Part shown: in pieces, positions 38,992 through 51,843 of the stretch | Position numbering within the stretch: the first letter of the stretch is position 1 | Layout: every line of letters starts with the position of its first letter | Position numbers and translations under genes: made by a program | The notes under the pieces: model-generated | The model's input: only the letters and a program-made list of their open reading frames with translations | Database searches by the model: none | Told to the model about the DNA's origin: nothing | NCBI RefSeq assembly: GCF_002307355.1 | Contig: NZ_CP017481.1 | Coordinates: 2,232,001-2,296,000 of the forward strand | Source: Pectobacterium polaris | GTDB lineage: Bacteria > Pseudomonadota > Gammaproteobacteria > Enterobacterales > Enterobacteriaceae | DNA length: 64,000 bases | Direction of reading: 5' to 3'

Positions 38992-39021
38992 TTGGTGTCG
39001 CTGGGGGATTTATGGTATAAA
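38992..39021 (+). promoter_or_regulatory. Predicted rpsB promoter
   Basis: TTGGTG (38992-38997), an 18-bp spacer and TATAAA (39016-39021), followed by GCGCGCC, a GC-rich start region typical of stringently controlled ribosomal promoters. Confidence 0.7.
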
Positions 39022-39027
39022 GCGCGC

Positions 39028-39934
<907 letters not shown>

Positions 39935-39983
39935 TAAGTCTGGCTCGTTGAGCCCTTATTAACCAGGTAGTACTAGTTTGGTT

Positions 39984-40008
39984 AGGGGCCTTTTTATGGC
40001 CCCTTTTT
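39984..40008 (+). terminator. Attenuator-type terminator between rpsB and tsf
   Basis: AGGGGCC and GGCCCCT form a 7-bp stem around TTTTTAT, followed by five T. It lies in the 134-bp gap and probably lowers tsf relative to rpsB. Confidence 0.8.
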
Positions 40009-40068
40009 CACTTTTAAAGCTGTTTGGTCGTGACGACCAGGCAGAAAAAATCTTCCGAGGATTTTAGA

Positions 40069-40920
40069 ATGGCTGAAATTACCGCATCCCTGGTAAAAGA
40101 GCTGCGTGAGCGTACCGCTGCGGGCATGATGGAATGTAAGAAGGCGCTGGTTGAAGCTAACGGCGACATCGAGCTGGCAATCGAAAACATGCGTAAATCC
40201 GGCGCGATTAAAGCGGCGAAAAAAGCAGGTAACGTTGCTGCTGATGGCGTGATCAAGACTAAGATCGACGGTAACTACGCTGTGATCCTGGAAGTTAACT
40301 GCCAGACCGACTTCGTTGCTAAAGACGGTGGTTTCCAGGCGTTTGCTGACAAAGTGCTGGACGCTGCGGTTGCAGGCAAAATCACTGATGTTGACGTGCT
40401 GAAAGCACAGTTCGAAGAAGAGCGTGTTGCGCTGGTTGCGAAAATTGGTGAGAACATCAACATTCGTCGCGTTTCTGCTCTGGAAGGCGAAGTTCTGGGT
40501 AACTACCAACACGGTGCGCGCATCGGTGTTCTGGTTGCTGCTAAAGGCGCTGACGAAGAGCTGGTTAAACACCTGGCTATGCACGTTGCCGCAAGCAAGC
40601 CTGAATTCGTTAAGCCAGAAGACGTGTCTGCTGAAGTGGTAGAGAAAGAGTACCAGGTTCAGTTGGAAATCGCGATGCAGTCTGGTAAGCCGAAAGAAAT
40701 CGCAGAGAAAATGGTTGAAGGCCGTATGAAGAAATTCACCGGCGAAGTTTCTCTGACTGGCCAGCCTTTCGTTATGGATCCAGCTAAGTCTGTTGGTCAA
40801 CTGCTGAAAGAGCACAACGCTGACGTGACTAACTTCATCCGTTTCGAAGTGGGTGAAGGTATTGAAAAAGTTGAGACTGACTTTGCTGCTGAAGTTGCAG
40901 CGATGAGCAAGCAGTCTTAA
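40069..40920 (+). CDS. tsf: Elongation factor Ts
   Basis: 283 residues from ATG 40069 ([16 protein letters not shown]), with GAGG upstream. UBA-like N-terminal domain, then the [13 protein letters not shown] motif that inserts between the EF-Tu switch regions. It is the guanine-nucleotide exchange factor of EF-Tu. Confidence 0.98.
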   Translation: MAEITASLVKELRERTAAGMMECKKALVEANGDIELAIENMRKSGAIKAAKKAGNVAADGVIKTKIDGNYAVILEVNCQTDFVAKDGGFQAFADKVLDAAVAGKITDVDVLKAQFEEERVALVAKIGENINIRRVSALEGEVLGNYQHGARIGVLVAAKGADEELVKHLAMHVAASKPEFVKPEDVSAEVVEKEYQVQLEIAMQSGKPKEIAEKMVEGRMKKFTGEVSLTGQPFVMDPAKSVGQLLKEHNADVTNFIRFEVGEGIEKVETDFAAEVAAMSKQS

Positions 40921-40932
40921 TAGCAAAAAAAA

Positions 40933-40957
40933 GAGCCGCCAGTTGGCGGTTCCTTTT
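40933..40957 (+). terminator. Intrinsic terminator of tsf
   Basis: GAGCCGCC and GGCGGTTC form an 8-bp stem (one G-T pair) around AGTT, followed by CTTTTT. Confidence 0.85.
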
Positions 40958-41075
40958 TATCCAGCCCAAAGAGTTTTAGTACGCTTGGTTTCCTGCATTC
41001 AGATAGGGGCCGGGTGGAACAGTTTTGATTTTTACAACCCCCCAATACGACGACAGCCTGTAGGATAAGAACACC

Positions 41076-41801
41076 ATGGCAACCAATGCAAAACCCGTCT
41101 ATCAACGAATCCTGCTGAAGCTCAGTGGCGAAGCTTTACAGGGAACTGAAGGTTTTGGTATCGATGCGAGCATTCTGGATCGCATGGCTCAGGAAGTGAA
41201 AGAACTGGTTGAGTTAGGCATTCAGGTCGGTGTAGTTATCGGCGGTGGTAACCTGTTTCGTGGCGCGGGTCTGGCTAAAGCGGGTATGAACCGCGTTGTG
41301 GGCGACCACATGGGAATGCTGGCGACCGTCATGAATGGTCTGGCAATGCGTGATGCGTTGCACCGTGCCTATGTGAACGCTCGTCTGATGTCTGCCATTC
41401 CCCTGAATGGCGTCTGTGACAATTACAGCTGGGCAGAAGCAATTAGCCTGCTGCGTAATAACCGCGTAGTGATTTTCTCCGCTGGAACAGGCAACCCTTT
41501 CTTCACCACGGATTCAGCGGCTTGTCTGCGCGGCATTGAGATTGAAGCGGATGTCGTCTTGAAAGCGACAAAAGTCGATGGCGTCTATTCTGCCGATCCG
41601 GTACAAGATCCTTCAGCGACGATGTACGAAACGCTAACCTATCAAGACGTGTTAGAACGTGAGCTGAAAGTGATGGATCTTGCCGCGTTCACGCTGGCAC
41701 GCGACCATAATTTACCGATCCGTGTTTTCAACATGAACAAACCTGGCGCACTGCGTCGCGTTGTCATGGGTGAAAAAGAAGGGACGTTGATTAGTCAGTA
41801 A
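41076..41801 (+). CDS. pyrH: Uridylate kinase (UMP kinase)
   Basis: 241 residues, amino-acid-kinase fold. Phosphate-binding KLSGEALQG and [11 protein letters not shown] region [18 protein letters not shown]. It phosphorylates UMP to UDP as a hexamer, activated by GTP and inhibited by UTP, and in E. coli also contributes to repression of carAB. Confidence 0.97.
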   Translation: MATNAKPVYQRILLKLSGEALQGTEGFGIDASILDRMAQEVKELVELGIQVGVVIGGGNLFRGAGLAKAGMNRVVGDHMGMLATVMNGLAMRDALHRAYVNARLMSAIPLNGVCDNYSWAEAISLLRNNRVVIFSAGTGNPFFTTDSAACLRGIEIEADVVLKATKVDGVYSADPVQDPSATMYETLTYQDVLERELKVMDLAAFTLARDHNLPIRVFNMNKPGALRRVVMGEKEGTLISQ

Positions 41802-41936
41802 TAACGTCTCACGCCAATTATGGGGTACTATACTCCCCAGTATTGCGCCATACGCCAGCCGCGCGCTGGCTTAATTATTCACCGGGTCATGTACTGACAT
41901 GGCCTGCCTGGCAACCAGTTTTCAAGGGTTCACAAC

Positions 41937-42494
41937 GTGACTAATGAAATCAGAAAAGATGCTGAAACGCGCATGGACAAATGTGTTGAAGCGTTTAAAA
42001 ACCAGATCAGCAAAATCCGTACCGGCCGTGCGTCACCTAGCATTCTCGATGGCATCCATATTGAATACTATGGCAGCGCAACGCCACTGCGTCAGATTGC
42101 TAACGTTGTCGTAGAAGATTCCCGCACGCTGGCGATTTCGGTCTTCGATCGTTCGCTTGGCCCAGCGGTTGAGAAAGCGATCATGGCCTCCGATCTCGGC
42201 CTGAACCCGTCTTCTGCTGGCACCGTAATCCGTGTTCCACTGCCACCGCTGACGGAAGAGCGTCGTAAAGACCTGATCAAAGTGGTTCGTGGCGAAGCAG
42301 AGCAGGGCCGTATCTCCGTACGTAACGTGCGTCGTGACGCGAACGACAAACTGAAAGCGCTGCTGAAAGATAAAGCGATCAGTGAAGACGAAGAACGTCG
42401 CGCTCAGGACGATGTGCAGAAACTGACTGACAACTTCATTAAGAAAGTGGACGTTGCACTGGCAGAAAAAGAAGCGGAGCTGATGGAGTTCTAA
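41937..42494 (+). CDS. frr: Ribosome recycling factor
   Basis: 185 residues, starting at GTG 41937 ([15 protein letters not shown]), as the E. coli gene does; AAGG lies upstream. Conserved [14 protein letters not shown] and [20 protein letters not shown]. With EF-G it splits post-termination ribosomes. It follows pyrH by 135 bp. Confidence 0.97.
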   Translation: MTNEIRKDAETRMDKCVEAFKNQISKIRTGRASPSILDGIHIEYYGSATPLRQIANVVVEDSRTLAISVFDRSLGPAVEKAIMASDLGLNPSSAGTVIRVPLPPLTEERRKDLIKVVRGEAEQGRISVRNVRRDANDKLKALLKDKAISEDEERRAQDDVQKLTDNFIKKVDVALAEKEAELMEF

Positions 42495-42511
42495 TCAGCC
42501 TGTTGAATATT

Positions 42512-42566
42512 GCGTCGCCGGAAATCTGTGGGATGCCCCCTAATTTCCTGCGGCGCTTTATTTTTT
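42512..42566 (+). terminator. Intrinsic terminator of frr
   Basis: 42512-42525 and 42543-42556 pair over 13 of 14 positions (one mismatch, one G-T), followed by TTTATTTTTT. Confidence 0.8.
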
Positions 42567-42744
42567 ATACAATGATCGTGTAAGGAATGGGTGAAGGCTA
42601 GCCCCTCTGGGTAGTAAACAATTTTTTGCTGTGTATATGCCTGCGGTTATCGTGACTGTGATCGATAGCAGAGATATATCATGGTAATCGCCTCAGACTC
42701 GTGTACCTTCCTGTCATCAAATCCGGTTATTCAGAGCATTTTTA

Positions 42745-43941
42745 ATGAAGCAACTGACAATTCTTGGTTCCACCGGCTCTATTGGCGTCAGTTCGCTGGC
42801 AGTGATTAAAGCCAATCCCGATAAATTTGCCGTACGCGCGTTATCCGCCGGGTACAACGTCAAGCTGATGTTAGAGCAGTGCCTCACTTTCCAACCCGCC
42901 TATGCCTCAATGGCTGATGAAGCCTCTGCAACTGCCCTGCGCCAGCAGTTGGCGGAATATGGTTGTAAAACGGAAGTGCTGGCGGGAGTTCAGGCAGCAT
43001 GTGACCTTGCTGCATTGGATGGCGTCGATCAGGTGATGGCCGCGATTGTGGGAGCGGCAGGGTTATTGCCAACGCTAGCGGCAATTCATGCCGGAAAACA
43101 GGTTTTGTTGGCGAACAAAGAATCGCTGGTCACCTGCGGACGTCTCTTCATGGATGCCGTAGCGCAAAGTGGCGCACAGCTTTTACCTATTGATAGCGAA
43201 CATAATGCGATTTTTCAGAGTTTACCTGAGCAAATTCAGCGCCAATTAGGCTACGCTTCATTGTCGCAGCATGGGGTCGAACGTATTGTTCTGACCGGTT
43301 CCGGTGGACCGTTTCGTGAAACTCCGGTGTCGGCGTTGGCGGACATGACGCCGGATCAGGCGTGTGCGCATCCAAATTGGTCAATGGGGCGCAAAATTTC
43401 GGTTGATTCTGCCACGATGATGAACAAAGGGCTGGAGTATATCGAAGCGCGCTGGTTGTTTAATGCTTCTGCCGAACAGATGGAAGTCATTATTCATCCG
43501 CAGTCAGTGATTCACTCGATGGTGCGTTACCGTGATGGTAGCGTTCTGGCGCAGTTAGGATCGCCCGACATGCGTACGCCGATTGCTCATGCAATGGCTT
43601 ATCCTGAACGTGTGACATCGGGTGCAAAAACGTTAGATTTTTGCCAGATTGGCGCGCTGACATTTTTGGCACCGGACTATGCGCGCTATCCTTGCTTACA
43701 GCTCGCTATTGATGCTTGTAATCATGGTCAGTCGGCCACCACGGCACTGAATGCGGCGAATGAAGTTGCAGTGGCAGCATTCTTGCAGTCGCAGATTCGT
43801 TTTACGGATATCGCGGCGGTAAATCGGCATGTCATTGAACAACTTACATTACCAGAACCCGCCAGCGTCGATGATGTTTTGTTTATCGACCGCTGGGCCA
43901 GACAGGTCGCAACACAGACCCTGACACATTACGCGCGATAG
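42745..43941 (+). CDS. ispC: 1-deoxy-D-xylulose 5-phosphate reductoisomerase
   Basis: 398 residues. NADPH loop [10 protein letters not shown] (residues 7-16), [12 protein letters not shown], metal and substrate region [11 protein letters not shown], and SGGPFRETP. Converts DXP to MEP, the first committed step of the MEP isoprenoid pathway. The next gene, uppS, uses its downstream product. Confidence 0.97.
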   Translation: MKQLTILGSTGSIGVSSLAVIKANPDKFAVRALSAGYNVKLMLEQCLTFQPAYASMADEASATALRQQLAEYGCKTEVLAGVQAACDLAALDGVDQVMAAIVGAAGLLPTLAAIHAGKQVLLANKESLVTCGRLFMDAVAQSGAQLLPIDSEHNAIFQSLPEQIQRQLGYASLSQHGVERIVLTGSGGPFRETPVSALADMTPDQACAHPNWSMGRKISVDSATMMNKGLEYIEARWLFNASAEQMEVIIHPQSVIHSMVRYRDGSVLAQLGSPDMRTPIAHAMAYPERVTSGAKTLDFCQIGALTFLAPDYARYPCLQLAIDACNHGQSATTALNAANEVAVAAFLQSQIRFTDIAAVNRHVIEQLTLPEPASVDDVLFIDRWARQVATQTLTHYAR

Positions 43942-44045
43942 CTGGATAACGGCGTGGCACAATTTGTTCATGTGCGGTGGAGGTGGTATAGTCTGCGCCA
44001 CTCAATGGTTGATTATGCGAAAGTTGTTTAATCGACCGGGAAGCT

Positions 44046-44072
44046 AAGCCGTGATCGTTCACGGCTTTTTTT
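44046..44072 (+). terminator. Intrinsic terminator between ispC and uppS
   Basis: AAGCCGTGA and TCACGGCTT form a perfect 9-bp stem around TCGT, followed by a T run. Confidence 0.88.
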
Positions 44073-44139
44073 GCGCTAACGGGATCTGATGTTACGGAAG
44101 AACTGTTGTATTTCTTGCTTGAGGAAATAAGTACGCGTT

Positions 44140-44916
44140 ATGCCGTCCGATAATCAAAAAAATACTAACGATCTGCCACCCGCCGGGCCGCGGCATGTTG
44201 CCATTATCATGGATGGCAATGGTCGCTGGGCGAAAAGCCGGGGGAAAATGCGGATTTTTGGCCATCAGGCTGGTGTAAAGGCTGTGCGACGGTCGGTCAG
44301 TTTTGCAGTGAGCCAAGGGCTGGATGCACTGACACTTTACGCATTTAGCAGTGAAAACTGGAACCGTCCGGCGCAGGAAGTTTCCGCACTCATGGAACTG
44401 TTTGTTAGAGCGCTGGACAGCGAAGTGAAAAGCCTGCACAAGCACAACGTTCGCTTGCGGGTAATTGGCGATATCGGCCGCTTCAGTCCGCGTTTACAAG
44501 AGCGAATCCGCCGTTCAGAAGCACTGACGGAAAAGAATCAGGGGCTCACACTGAATATTGCCGCGAATTATGGCGGCCGTTGGGATATTATTCAGGGAGT
44601 ACGGCAACTTGCAGAGCAGGTGCAGGAAGGCATTCTGCGCCCTGATAGCATTAATGAAGCGTCATTATGTCAGTACATCTGTCTGCATGATCTGGCTCCG
44701 GTTGATTTGGTGATCAGAACCGGTGGAGAACACCGCATCAGTAATTTTCTTCTGTGGCAAATTGCTTATGCTGAACTTTACTTTACTGATGTCCTCTGGC
44801 CTGATTTCGATGAACAAGTCTTTGAAGGTGCGCTGAATGCTTTTGCACAACGCGAGCGCCGCTTCGGGGAACAACACCTATCGATGCTGATGCATCCTAG
44901 GGGGAACTTTTGCTGA
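44140..44916 (+). CDS. uppS: Undecaprenyl diphosphate synthase
   Basis: 258 residues, cis-prenyltransferase. Catalytic Asp in [48 protein letters not shown]. It makes C55-PP, the lipid carrier for peptidoglycan and O-antigen. It overlaps the cdsA start by seven bases. Confidence 0.97.
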   Translation: MPSDNQKNTNDLPPAGPRHVAIIMDGNGRWAKSRGKMRIFGHQAGVKAVRRSVSFAVSQGLDALTLYAFSSENWNRPAQEVSALMELFVRALDSEVKSLHKHNVRLRVIGDIGRFSPRLQERIRRSEALTEKNQGLTLNIAANYGGRWDIIQGVRQLAEQVQEGILRPDSINEASLCQYICLHDLAPVDLVIRTGGEHRISNFLLWQIAYAELYFTDVLWPDFDEQVFEGALNAFAQRERRFGEQHLSMLMHPRGNFC

Positions 44917-45767
44917 AGTATCGCCTGATTACTGCTTTTATTTTGATCCCGATTGTTATTGCAGCACTTTTCTTGTTGCCTCCTCTGGGATTCACGCTTG
45001 TTACGCTGGCTGTCTGTATGCTGGCGGCATGGGAATGGGGTCAGCTGGCGGGGTTTGCCTCTTATGGCCAACGTCTATGGCTCGCGATCCTGTGTGGTTT
45101 CTTGCTGGCGCTGATGCTGTTATCACTCCCGGCCTACCATTATTCCGTGCATATTCCGCAAATCAGCATCGCGCTCTGGTCATCACTGGTGTGGTGGGGT
45201 GTAGCGCTGTTTCTGGTTCTGTTCTATCCGGCTTCCGCCTCATTCTGGCGTCATTCGCGCACATTACGACTGGTGTTCGGTATCATGACGATCGTGCCGT
45301 TTTTCTGGGGCATGGTCGCGCTTCGCCATTACAATTACGCGATTAACCCATTCGCGGGTGCCTGGTGGCTGCTGTACGTCATGCTGCTGGTGTGGGGCGC
45401 GGACAGCGGTGCCTACATGTTCGGTAAACTGTTTGGTAAGCGTAAGCTCGCGCCAAAAGTCTCGCCGGGCAAAACCTGGGAAGGCTTTCTCGGTGGTCTG
45501 GCAACCTCGGCGCTCATCTCTGTGCTGTTTAGCCTTTATGCGCCGTTAACGGTAGCGCCAGCAACGTTGTTGATTTGTTCTATTGCTGCTGCGCTGGCCT
45601 CGGTGCTGGGTGATTTGACGGAAAGTATGTTCAAACGCGAGGCGGGCATCAAAGACAGTAGCCATTTGATTCCGGGGCACGGTGGCGTGCTCGATCGTAT
45701 CGACAGCCTGACGGCTGCGGTTCCTGTGTTCTCTTGCCTGATGCTGCTGCTGTTTAAAGTGGCTTAG
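44910..45767 (+). CDS. cdsA: Phosphatidate cytidylyltransferase
   Basis: 285 residues from TTG 44910, the same unusual start as in E. coli, seven bases inside uppS after GGGGGAA. About eight membrane helices. CDP-DAG synthase signature near the C-terminus ([20 protein letters not shown] then [12 protein letters not shown]). It makes CDP-diacylglycerol for phospholipids. Confidence 0.96.
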   Translation: MLKYRLITAFILIPIVIAALFLLPPLGFTLVTLAVCMLAAWEWGQLAGFASYGQRLWLAILCGFLLALMLLSLPAYHYSVHIPQISIALWSSLVWWGVALFLVLFYPASASFWRHSRTLRLVFGIMTIVPFFWGMVALRHYNYAINPFAGAWWLLYVMLLVWGADSGAYMFGKLFGKRKLAPKVSPGKTWEGFLGGLATSALISVLFSLYAPLTVAPATLLICSIAAALASVLGDLTESMFKREAGIKDSSHLIPGHGGVLDRIDSLTAAVPVFSCLMLLLFKVA

Positions 45768-45788
45768 AATAAAGCGGTAGAGCTATTT

Positions 45789-47144
45789 ATGCTGAGTTTT
45801 CTCTGGAATCTTGCCGCGTTTATCATCGCACTGGGTGTGCTGGTCACTGTCCATGAATTTGGACATTTCTGGGTGGCGCGCCGCTGTGGTGTGAAGGTCG
45901 AACGCTTCTCCGTCGGTTTCGGGCGCGCGCTATGGCGTCGTCGCGATCGCACCGGTACAGAATTCGTGATTGCGCTGATCCCACTTGGCGGCTACGTGAA
46001 GATGCTGGATGAGCGCGTCGACACGGTCGCGCCAGAATTCCGTCACCAGTCATTTAACAGTAAAACGGTCTGGCAACGTGCGGCTATTGTCAGCGCTGGG
46101 CCGATTGCCAATTTCCTTTTTGCGATTGTGGCGTACTGGCTGGTGTTTATTATCGGCGTACCGGGCGTGCGTCCCGTCGTGGGTGAAATACTGCCCAACT
46201 CCATCGCGGCGCAGGCGGAAATGTCGGCGGGAACGGAACTAAAGTCCGTTGATGGTATCGAAACGCCTGATTGGGATACCGCGCGTCTGGCGCTGATCGG
46301 TAAAATTGGCGATAGCGATGTCGTGGTCGGAACTGCACCTTTAGGCTCCGACCGTGTCGTCCAGAAAACGCTGGATTTACGCGAGTGGCAGTTTGAGCCG
46401 GATAAGCAAGATCCTGCGGCCTCGCTCGGGATTATCCCGCGTGGTCCGCAAATCGAACCTGTATTGCATCAGGTGCAGGCGGATTCGGCGGCGGAAAAAG
46501 CAGGTTTGCAAGTCGGAGATAGGATCGTTAAAGTCGACGGGCAGGCGCTAGCGCAATGGCGTGATTTTGTCATCGCCGTGCGTGATAACCCCGGGCAATC
46601 TATTGCTCTGGAGGTGGAACGCAACGGCTCAACAGTCCCGTTGACGTTAACGCCAGACAGCAAATCTGTGGGAAGTGGCAGAGTTGAAGGGCTGGCAGGC
46701 GTAATGCCAAGCGTGACGCCACTGCCTGAAGAATACAGGACTGTGCGCCAGTATGGGCCGTTCAGCGCGATCTACCAGGCAACAGATAAAACCTGGCAAC
46801 TGATGAAATTGACCGTCAGTATGTTAGGGAAACTGGTTATGGGTGATGTTAAGCTGAACAACCTGAGCGGTCCCATTTCGATTGCTCAGGGCGCAGGAAT
46901 GTCAGCAGATTATGGATTGATTTATTACCTGATGTTTTTGGCCTTAATCAGCGTCAATTTGGGGATCATCAATCTGTTCCCTCTGCCGGTATTGGATGGT
47001 GGACACCTGCTCTTTCTTGCGGTTGAAAAGTTGAAGGGCAGGCCGGTTTCTGAGCGTGTGCAGGACGTTAGCTATCGCATTGGTACAGTGTTGCTGATGT
47101 TGTTAATGGGACTCGCACTTTTCAATGATTTCTCTCGTCTCTAG
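45789..47144 (+). CDS. rseP: RseP, site-2 intramembrane metalloprotease
   Basis: 451 residues. Zinc motif HEFGH in the first membrane helix (about residues 19-23), two periplasmic PDZ domains in the middle, and LDGGH of the third helix ([12 protein letters not shown]). It cleaves RseA to release sigma-E and clears signal peptide remnants. Confidence 0.96.
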   Translation: MLSFLWNLAAFIIALGVLVTVHEFGHFWVARRCGVKVERFSVGFGRALWRRRDRTGTEFVIALIPLGGYVKMLDERVDTVAPEFRHQSFNSKTVWQRAAIVSAGPIANFLFAIVAYWLVFIIGVPGVRPVVGEILPNSIAAQAEMSAGTELKSVDGIETPDWDTARLALIGKIGDSDVVVGTAPLGSDRVVQKTLDLREWQFEPDKQDPAASLGIIPRGPQIEPVLHQVQADSAAEKAGLQVGDRIVKVDGQALAQWRDFVIAVRDNPGQSIALEVERNGSTVPLTLTPDSKSVGSGRVEGLAGVMPSVTPLPEEYRTVRQYGPFSAIYQATDKTWQLMKLTVSMLGKLVMGDVKLNNLSGPISIAQGAGMSADYGLIYYLMFLALISVNLGIINLFPLPVLDGGHLLFLAVEKLKGRPVSERVQDVSYRIGTVLLMLLMGLALFNDFSRL

Positions 47145-47179
47145 GCGCGGGATTAGGTTAGGAAAAACGCATAACAACG

Positions 47180-49615
47180 ATGGCGATCAAAAAGTTGCTC
47201 ATAGCGTCGCTGCTGTTTAGCAGCGCAACCGTATACGGTGCAGACGGGTTCGTAGTGAAGGACATTCATTTCGAGGGCCTGCAAAGGGTTGCCGTCGGGG
47301 CGGCATTACTCAGTATGCCAGTCCGCGTTGGTGATACCATCGGTGACGATGATATCGGTAACACCATCCGTGCCTTGTTTGCGACCGGAAATTTTGAAGA
47401 TGTTCGTGTCCTGCGCGATGGCGAAACGCTGATTGTGCAGGTGAAAGAACGTCCAACAATCGCCAGCGTCACGTTTTCCGGCAATAAGTCCGTCAAAGAC
47501 GACATGCTGAAAGAAAACCTGGAGGCCTCCGGCGTGCGCGTCGGTGAAGCGTTAGACCGCACGGCGCTCACCAACATCGAAAAGGGACTGGAAGATTTCT
47601 ACTACAGCGTGGGTAAGTACAGTGCGTCGGTTAAAGCCGTTGTCACGCCACTCCCGCGTAACCGTGTAGACCTTAAACTGGTCTTCACAGAAGGCGTTTC
47701 CGCCAAGATCCAGCAGATTAATATTGTCGGTAACAAAGCGTTCAGCTCCGACGAATTGATTTCCCGTTTCCAACTGCGTGACGAAGTGCCGTGGTGGAAC
47801 GTAGTTGGCGATCGTAAATACCAGAAACAAAAACTGTCTGGCGATCTGGAAACGTTACGGAGTTTCTATTTGGATCGCGGCTATGCGCGTTTCAACATCG
47901 ATTCCACACAAGTGAGCCTGACGCCGGATAAAAAAGGTATCTATATCACCATCAATATGACGGAAGGCGAGCAGTACAAGCTGTCTGGCGTCACGGTGAA
48001 AGGTAATCTGGCTGGTCACTCTGCGGAAGTCGAAGGGCTGACGAAGGTTGAACCAGGTGAACTCTACAACGGGACGAAAGTGACCCGGATGGAAGAGGAC
48101 ATCAAGAAACTGCTGGGCCGTTATGGCTATGCCTATCCGCGTGTGGTCACTCAGCCGGAAATTAATGATGCAGATAAGACGGTTAGATTAAACATCAACG
48201 TCGATGCGGGTAACCGTTTCTATGTGCGTCATATCCGCTTTGACGGTAACGACACGTCTAAAGATTCCGTTCTGCGCCGTGAAATGCGTCAGATGGAAGG
48301 TGCCTGGTTAGGCAACGATCTGGTTGAGCAGGGCAAAGAGCGTCTGAACCGACTGGGATACTTTGAAAGCGTTGATGTAGAAACGCAGCGCGTTCCCGGT
48401 GTGGCCGATCAGGTTGATGTAACGTATAAAGTCAAAGAGCGTAATACGGGTACATTCAACTTTGGTGTCGGTTTCGGTACCGAAAGTGGCGTGAGCTTCC
48501 AGGCTGGGGTTCAGCAGGACAACTGGCTGGGAACGGGTAACTCCGTTGGTATCAGCGGGACTAAAAACGACTACCAGACGTATGTCGAGCTGTCACTGAC
48601 TGACCCGTACTTTACCGTTGATGGCGTTAGCCTCGGTGGCCGTGTCTTCTATAACAAATTTGAGGCATCTGACGCCGATCTGTCCGACTATACCAACGTG
48701 AGCTATGGCGTTGGCAGCACCTTGGGCTTCCCGATTAACGAGAATAACTCACTGCGTGTCGGTCTGGATTATGTGCATAACGATCTGTCGGATATGAGGC
48801 CGCAGGTGGCGATGTGGCGTTATCTGGATTCCGTGGGAGTTAATCCATCCGTGGTTCAGGAAGGGAATAAATCTAGCGCTGACTTTAAAGCGAACGATTT
48901 CTTCCTGAATACGGGATGGTCGTATAACAATCTGGATCGCGGCTACTTCCCGACGAAAGGAACGCGTGCGTCTGCGAATGCCAAGATTGCGGTGCCGGGC
49001 TCGGACAACGAATACTACAAACTGACGTTTGATTCGGCGAGTTACTACCCGTTGAGCGACAGCGGTAACTGGGTCGTGATGGGCCGTACGCGCGCAGGCT
49101 TTGCGGATGGTATCGGTAGCAAAGAAGTGCCGTTCTACGACAACTTCTATGCGGGTGGTTCCAGTACGGTACGTGGCTTCCAGTCGAATACGATTGGTCC
49201 TAAAGCGGCGTATTACCAGTGTACAGGAACACCACTTCCAGGCTCTTATTCAGGCTGTGCTATTGATAAAACCAATCTGGATGATGCCGTTGGCGGTAAC
49301 GCAATGGCAGTATTGAGTGCGGAATTGATCGTGCCAACACCGTTTATCAGTGATAAATACGCGAGCTCCGTACGTACGTCCTTCTTTGTGGATGGCGGTA
49401 CGGTATGGGATACCAACTGGGAAAATACACCTGCAACGATTGCCGCAGGCGTGCCGGATTACAGCAAGGCGAGCAACTTCCGTGTTTCCAGCGGTATCGC
49501 GTTGCAATGGATGTCTCCGCTTGGGCCATTGGTCTTCTCCTATGCCCAGCCGGTTAAAAAGTACGATGGAGACAAGTCGGAACAATTCCAGTTTAACATT
49601 GGCAAAACCTGGTAG
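47180..49615 (+). CDS. bamA: Outer-membrane protein assembly factor BamA
   Basis: 811 residues: signal peptide ([20 protein letters not shown]), five POTRA domains (about 21-425) and a 16-strand beta barrel with the VRGF motif in loop 6 (STVRGFQSN). The final residue is Trp, preceded by FQFNIGKT, the C-terminal outer-membrane signal. It is the core of the BAM complex; neighbours rseP and skp serve the same envelope function. Confidence 0.97.
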   Translation: MAIKKLLIASLLFSSATVYGADGFVVKDIHFEGLQRVAVGAALLSMPVRVGDTIGDDDIGNTIRALFATGNFEDVRVLRDGETLIVQVKERPTIASVTFSGNKSVKDDMLKENLEASGVRVGEALDRTALTNIEKGLEDFYYSVGKYSASVKAVVTPLPRNRVDLKLVFTEGVSAKIQQINIVGNKAFSSDELISRFQLRDEVPWWNVVGDRKYQKQKLSGDLETLRSFYLDRGYARFNIDSTQVSLTPDKKGIYITINMTEGEQYKLSGVTVKGNLAGHSAEVEGLTKVEPGELYNGTKVTRMEEDIKKLLGRYGYAYPRVVTQPEINDADKTVRLNINVDAGNRFYVRHIRFDGNDTSKDSVLRREMRQMEGAWLGNDLVEQGKERLNRLGYFESVDVETQRVPGVADQVDVTYKVKERNTGTFNFGVGFGTESGVSFQAGVQQDNWLGTGNSVGISGTKNDYQTYVELSLTDPYFTVDGVSLGGRVFYNKFEASDADLSDYTNVSYGVGSTLGFPINENNSLRVGLDYVHNDLSDMRPQVAMWRYLDSVGVNPSVVQEGNKSSADFKANDFFLNTGWSYNNLDRGYFPTKGTRASANAKIAVPGSDNEYYKLTFDSASYYPLSDSGNWVVMGRTRAGFADGIGSKEVPFYDNFYAGGSSTVRGFQSNTIGPKAAYYQCTGTPLPGSYSGCAIDKTNLDDAVGGNAMAVLSAELIVPTPFISDKYASSVRTSFFVDGGTVWDTNWENTPATIAAGVPDYSKASNFRVSSGIALQWMSPLGPLVFSYAQPVKKYDGDKSEQFQFNIGKTW

Positions 49616-49758
49616 TGTGACGTCAATAGGTCGTATGCAGGGAATGTCGCATCGTTGTTCATGGATATGAGTGGTTGAACATAAGACGTTCATACCATGA
49701 CGCGATGCTCATAATTAAAGTGTTAAGACACAAATTAGGTTAGGTTGAGGAGTTTATA

Positions 49759-50256
49759 GTGAAAAAGTGGTTATGTGCCGCAGGCCTCGGTTTAGCATTG
49801 GCTGCTTCAGCCAGCGTTCAGGCTGCTGACAAAATTGCCGTTGTTAACGTTTCCAGCATTTTCCAACAGCTGCCGCAGCGTGAAACCGTTGGCAAACAGC
49901 TGGAAAACGAATTCAAAGGTCGTGCTTCTGAACTGCAATCGATGGAAAACGATTTACAGGGCAAGATGCAGAAACTGCAACGTGATGGTTCTACCATGAA
50001 AGCGAGCGATCGCAGCAAAATGGAAAAAGACGTCATGGCGCAGCGCGAGCAGTTCTCTACTAAAGCTCAGGCTTTTGACCAGGACAACCGCCGCCGCCAG
50101 AATGAAGAACGCAACAAAATCCTGAGCCGTATTCAGGATGCGGTGAAAGCCGTTGCAACCAAAGAAGGTTATGATGTTGTGATTGACGCTAACGCTGTTG
50201 CGTATGTCGCCAATGCTAAAGACATTACTGCCGATGTGCTGAAACAGGTTAAATAA
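49759..50256 (+). CDS. skp: Periplasmic chaperone Skp (OmpH)
   Basis: 165 residues from GTG 49759, preceded by GAGGAG. Signal peptide of about 22 residues ending VQA. The mature protein is charged and coiled-coil rich ([20 protein letters not shown]), the tentacles of the trimer. It carries unfolded outer-membrane proteins to BamA. Confidence 0.96.
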   Translation: MKKWLCAAGLGLALAASASVQAADKIAVVNVSSIFQQLPQRETVGKQLENEFKGRASELQSMENDLQGKMQKLQRDGSTMKASDRSKMEKDVMAQREQFSTKAQAFDQDNRRRQNEERNKILSRIQDAVKAVATKEGYDVVIDANAVAYVANAKDITADVLKQVK

Positions 50257-50259
50257 TAC

Positions 50260-51282
50260 ATGTATTCAATTCGACTGGACGCGTTAGCTCAACAGTTGGA
50301 TGCACAATTACACGGTGATGGCGATATCGTCATCACCGGTGTTGCTTCTATGCATTCGGCAAAAACTGGGCAAATTACGTTTCTTTCCGACAGTCGTTAC
50401 CGTGAGCAACTGGCCGGGACGCAAGCGTCAGCGGTCGTGCTGACGGAAGCGGATTTACCTTACTGTCAGGTTGCTGCGTTGGTAGTGAAGAATCCTTATC
50501 TTACCTATGCGCGCATGGCACAGCTGCTGGACACCACGCCGCAGCCAGCAACCGATATTGCGCCGAGTGCGGTTATTGCTCCAGACGCGACGCTGGGCCA
50601 GAACGTGTCCGTTGGTGCAAATGCTGTCATCGAATCTGGTGCACAGCTGGGTGATGGCGTTGTCATTGGCCCCGGCTGCTTTATCGGCAAAGATGCCCGC
50701 ATTGGTGCTGGTACCCGCTTGTGGGCAAATGTAACGATTTATCACCGCGTTGAGCTGGGTGAGCATTGCCTGATCCAGTCGGGAACCGTGATCGGTTCTG
50801 ACGGCTTTGGCTATGCCAACGATCGCGGCAACTGGGTGAAGATCCCGCAGTTGGGAACGGTCAGAATTGGCGATCGAGTTGAGATTGGCGCGAGCACAAC
50901 CATCGATCGTGGTGCGTTGGATGATACGGTCATTGGTAATGGTGTTATCATTGATAACCAATGTCAGATTGCGCACAACGTCGTGATTGGCGACAATACC
51001 GCGGTCGCGGGTGGCGTCATTATGGCGGGTAGCTTGAAAATTGGTCGTTATTGCATGATCGGTGGTGCCAGCGTGATTAACGGGCACATGGAGATCTGCG
51101 ATAAAGTGACGGTAACGGGAATGGGGATGGTCATGCGACCAATCACAGAACCTGGGGTATACTCTTCGGGCATTCCTTTGCAACCCAACAAAGTGTGGCG
51201 CAAAACTGCAGCGCTGGTGATGAATATTGATGAGATAAGCAAACGGTTGAAAGCCGTTGAACGAAAAGTCGATAACGTTTAA
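50260..51282 (+). CDS. lpxD: UDP-3-O-(3-hydroxymyristoyl)glucosamine N-acyltransferase
   Basis: 340 residues: N-terminal uridine-binding domain, central left-handed beta helix (many hexapeptide repeats such as [16 protein letters not shown]), catalytic His in [12 protein letters not shown]-terminal helix. Third step of lipid A synthesis. It follows skp by three bases. Confidence 0.97.
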   Translation: MYSIRLDALAQQLDAQLHGDGDIVITGVASMHSAKTGQITFLSDSRYREQLAGTQASAVVLTEADLPYCQVAALVVKNPYLTYARMAQLLDTTPQPATDIAPSAVIAPDATLGQNVSVGANAVIESGAQLGDGVVIGPGCFIGKDARIGAGTRLWANVTIYHRVELGEHCLIQSGTVIGSDGFGYANDRGNWVKIPQLGTVRIGDRVEIGASTTIDRGALDDTVIGNGVIIDNQCQIAHNVVIGDNTAVAGGVIMAGSLKIGRYCMIGGASVINGHMEICDKVTVTGMGMVMRPITEPGVYSSGIPLQPNKVWRKTAALVMNIDEISKRLKAVERKVDNV

Positions 51283-51300
51283 TCACTCGCGTTTTATTTG

Positions 51301-51342
51301 CGGCCTGCCTGAAGACACCTAATTTAGGGTCTGCGCAGGCCG
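51301..51342 (+). other. Nested stem-loop between lpxD and fabZ
   Basis: CGGCCTGC (51301-51308) pairs with GCAGGCCG (51335-51342) around an inner near-palindrome. It lies just upstream of the fabZ start and lacks a T run. It may affect mRNA stability or translation of fabZ. Confidence 0.5.
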
Positions 51343-51383
51343 TGTTGTTGATGGCATCAGTTTTTATGGACAGGAAGAGTATT

Positions 51384-51839
51384 TTGACTACTGACACTCA
51401 TACTCTGCATATTGAAGAGATTTTAGAATTATTACCGCACCGTTTCCCGTTTTTGCTGGTTGATCGGGTACTGGATTTTGAAGAAGGGAAGTTTCTGCGG
51501 GCGGTGAAAAACGTCTCTTTCAACGAACCCTTCTTCCAGGGCCATTTCCCGGGCAAACCGATTTTTCCCGGCGTGCTGATTCTGGAAGCGATGGCTCAGG
51601 CCACCGGTATTCTTGCGTTTAAAAGCGTGGGTAAACTGGAGCCGGGTGAGCTGTACTATTTCGCCGCTGTGGACGAAGCGCGCTTTAAGCGTCCCGTGCA
51701 GCCAGGCGATCAAATGATCCTTGAAGTTGAATTCATCAAAGAGCGTCGCGGCGTTGCGCGCTTTAAAGGTGTTGCCAAAGTTGATGGCGAAGTGGCCTGT
51801 GAAGCGTCAATGATGTGTGCTCGCCGTCGGGAGTCCTGA
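51384..51839 (+). CDS. fabZ: 3-hydroxyacyl-[acyl-carrier-protein] dehydratase FabZ
   Basis: 151 residues from TTG 51384 ([16 protein letters not shown]), preceded by GGAAGAG; E. coli also uses TTG here. ATGs further upstream would add residues not found in the family. Hot-dog fold with catalytic His in [13 protein letters not shown] and Glu in LILEAMAQ. It overlaps the upstream end of the lpxA frame but not its real start. Confidence 0.95.
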   Translation: MTTDTHTLHIEEILELLPHRFPFLLVDRVLDFEEGKFLRAVKNVSFNEPFFQGHFPGKPIFPGVLILEAMAQATGILAFKSVGKLEPGELYYFAAVDEARFKRPVQPGDQMILEVEFIKERRGVARFKGVAKVDGEVACEASMMCARRRES

Positions 51840-51843
51840 TAAC

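Noticed and set aside
39994..40926. 310-codon minus-strand frame opposite tsf
   Set aside because: It mirrors the biased codons of a highly expressed gene; the tsf frame is certain.
44903..44928. Sigma-E-like promoter (GGAACTT ... CCTGA) at the cdsA start
   Set aside because: The -35 box is perfect but the spacing is short (14 bp) and the -10 box is poor; the bases also serve as the cdsA ribosome-binding region. Not strong enough to annotate.
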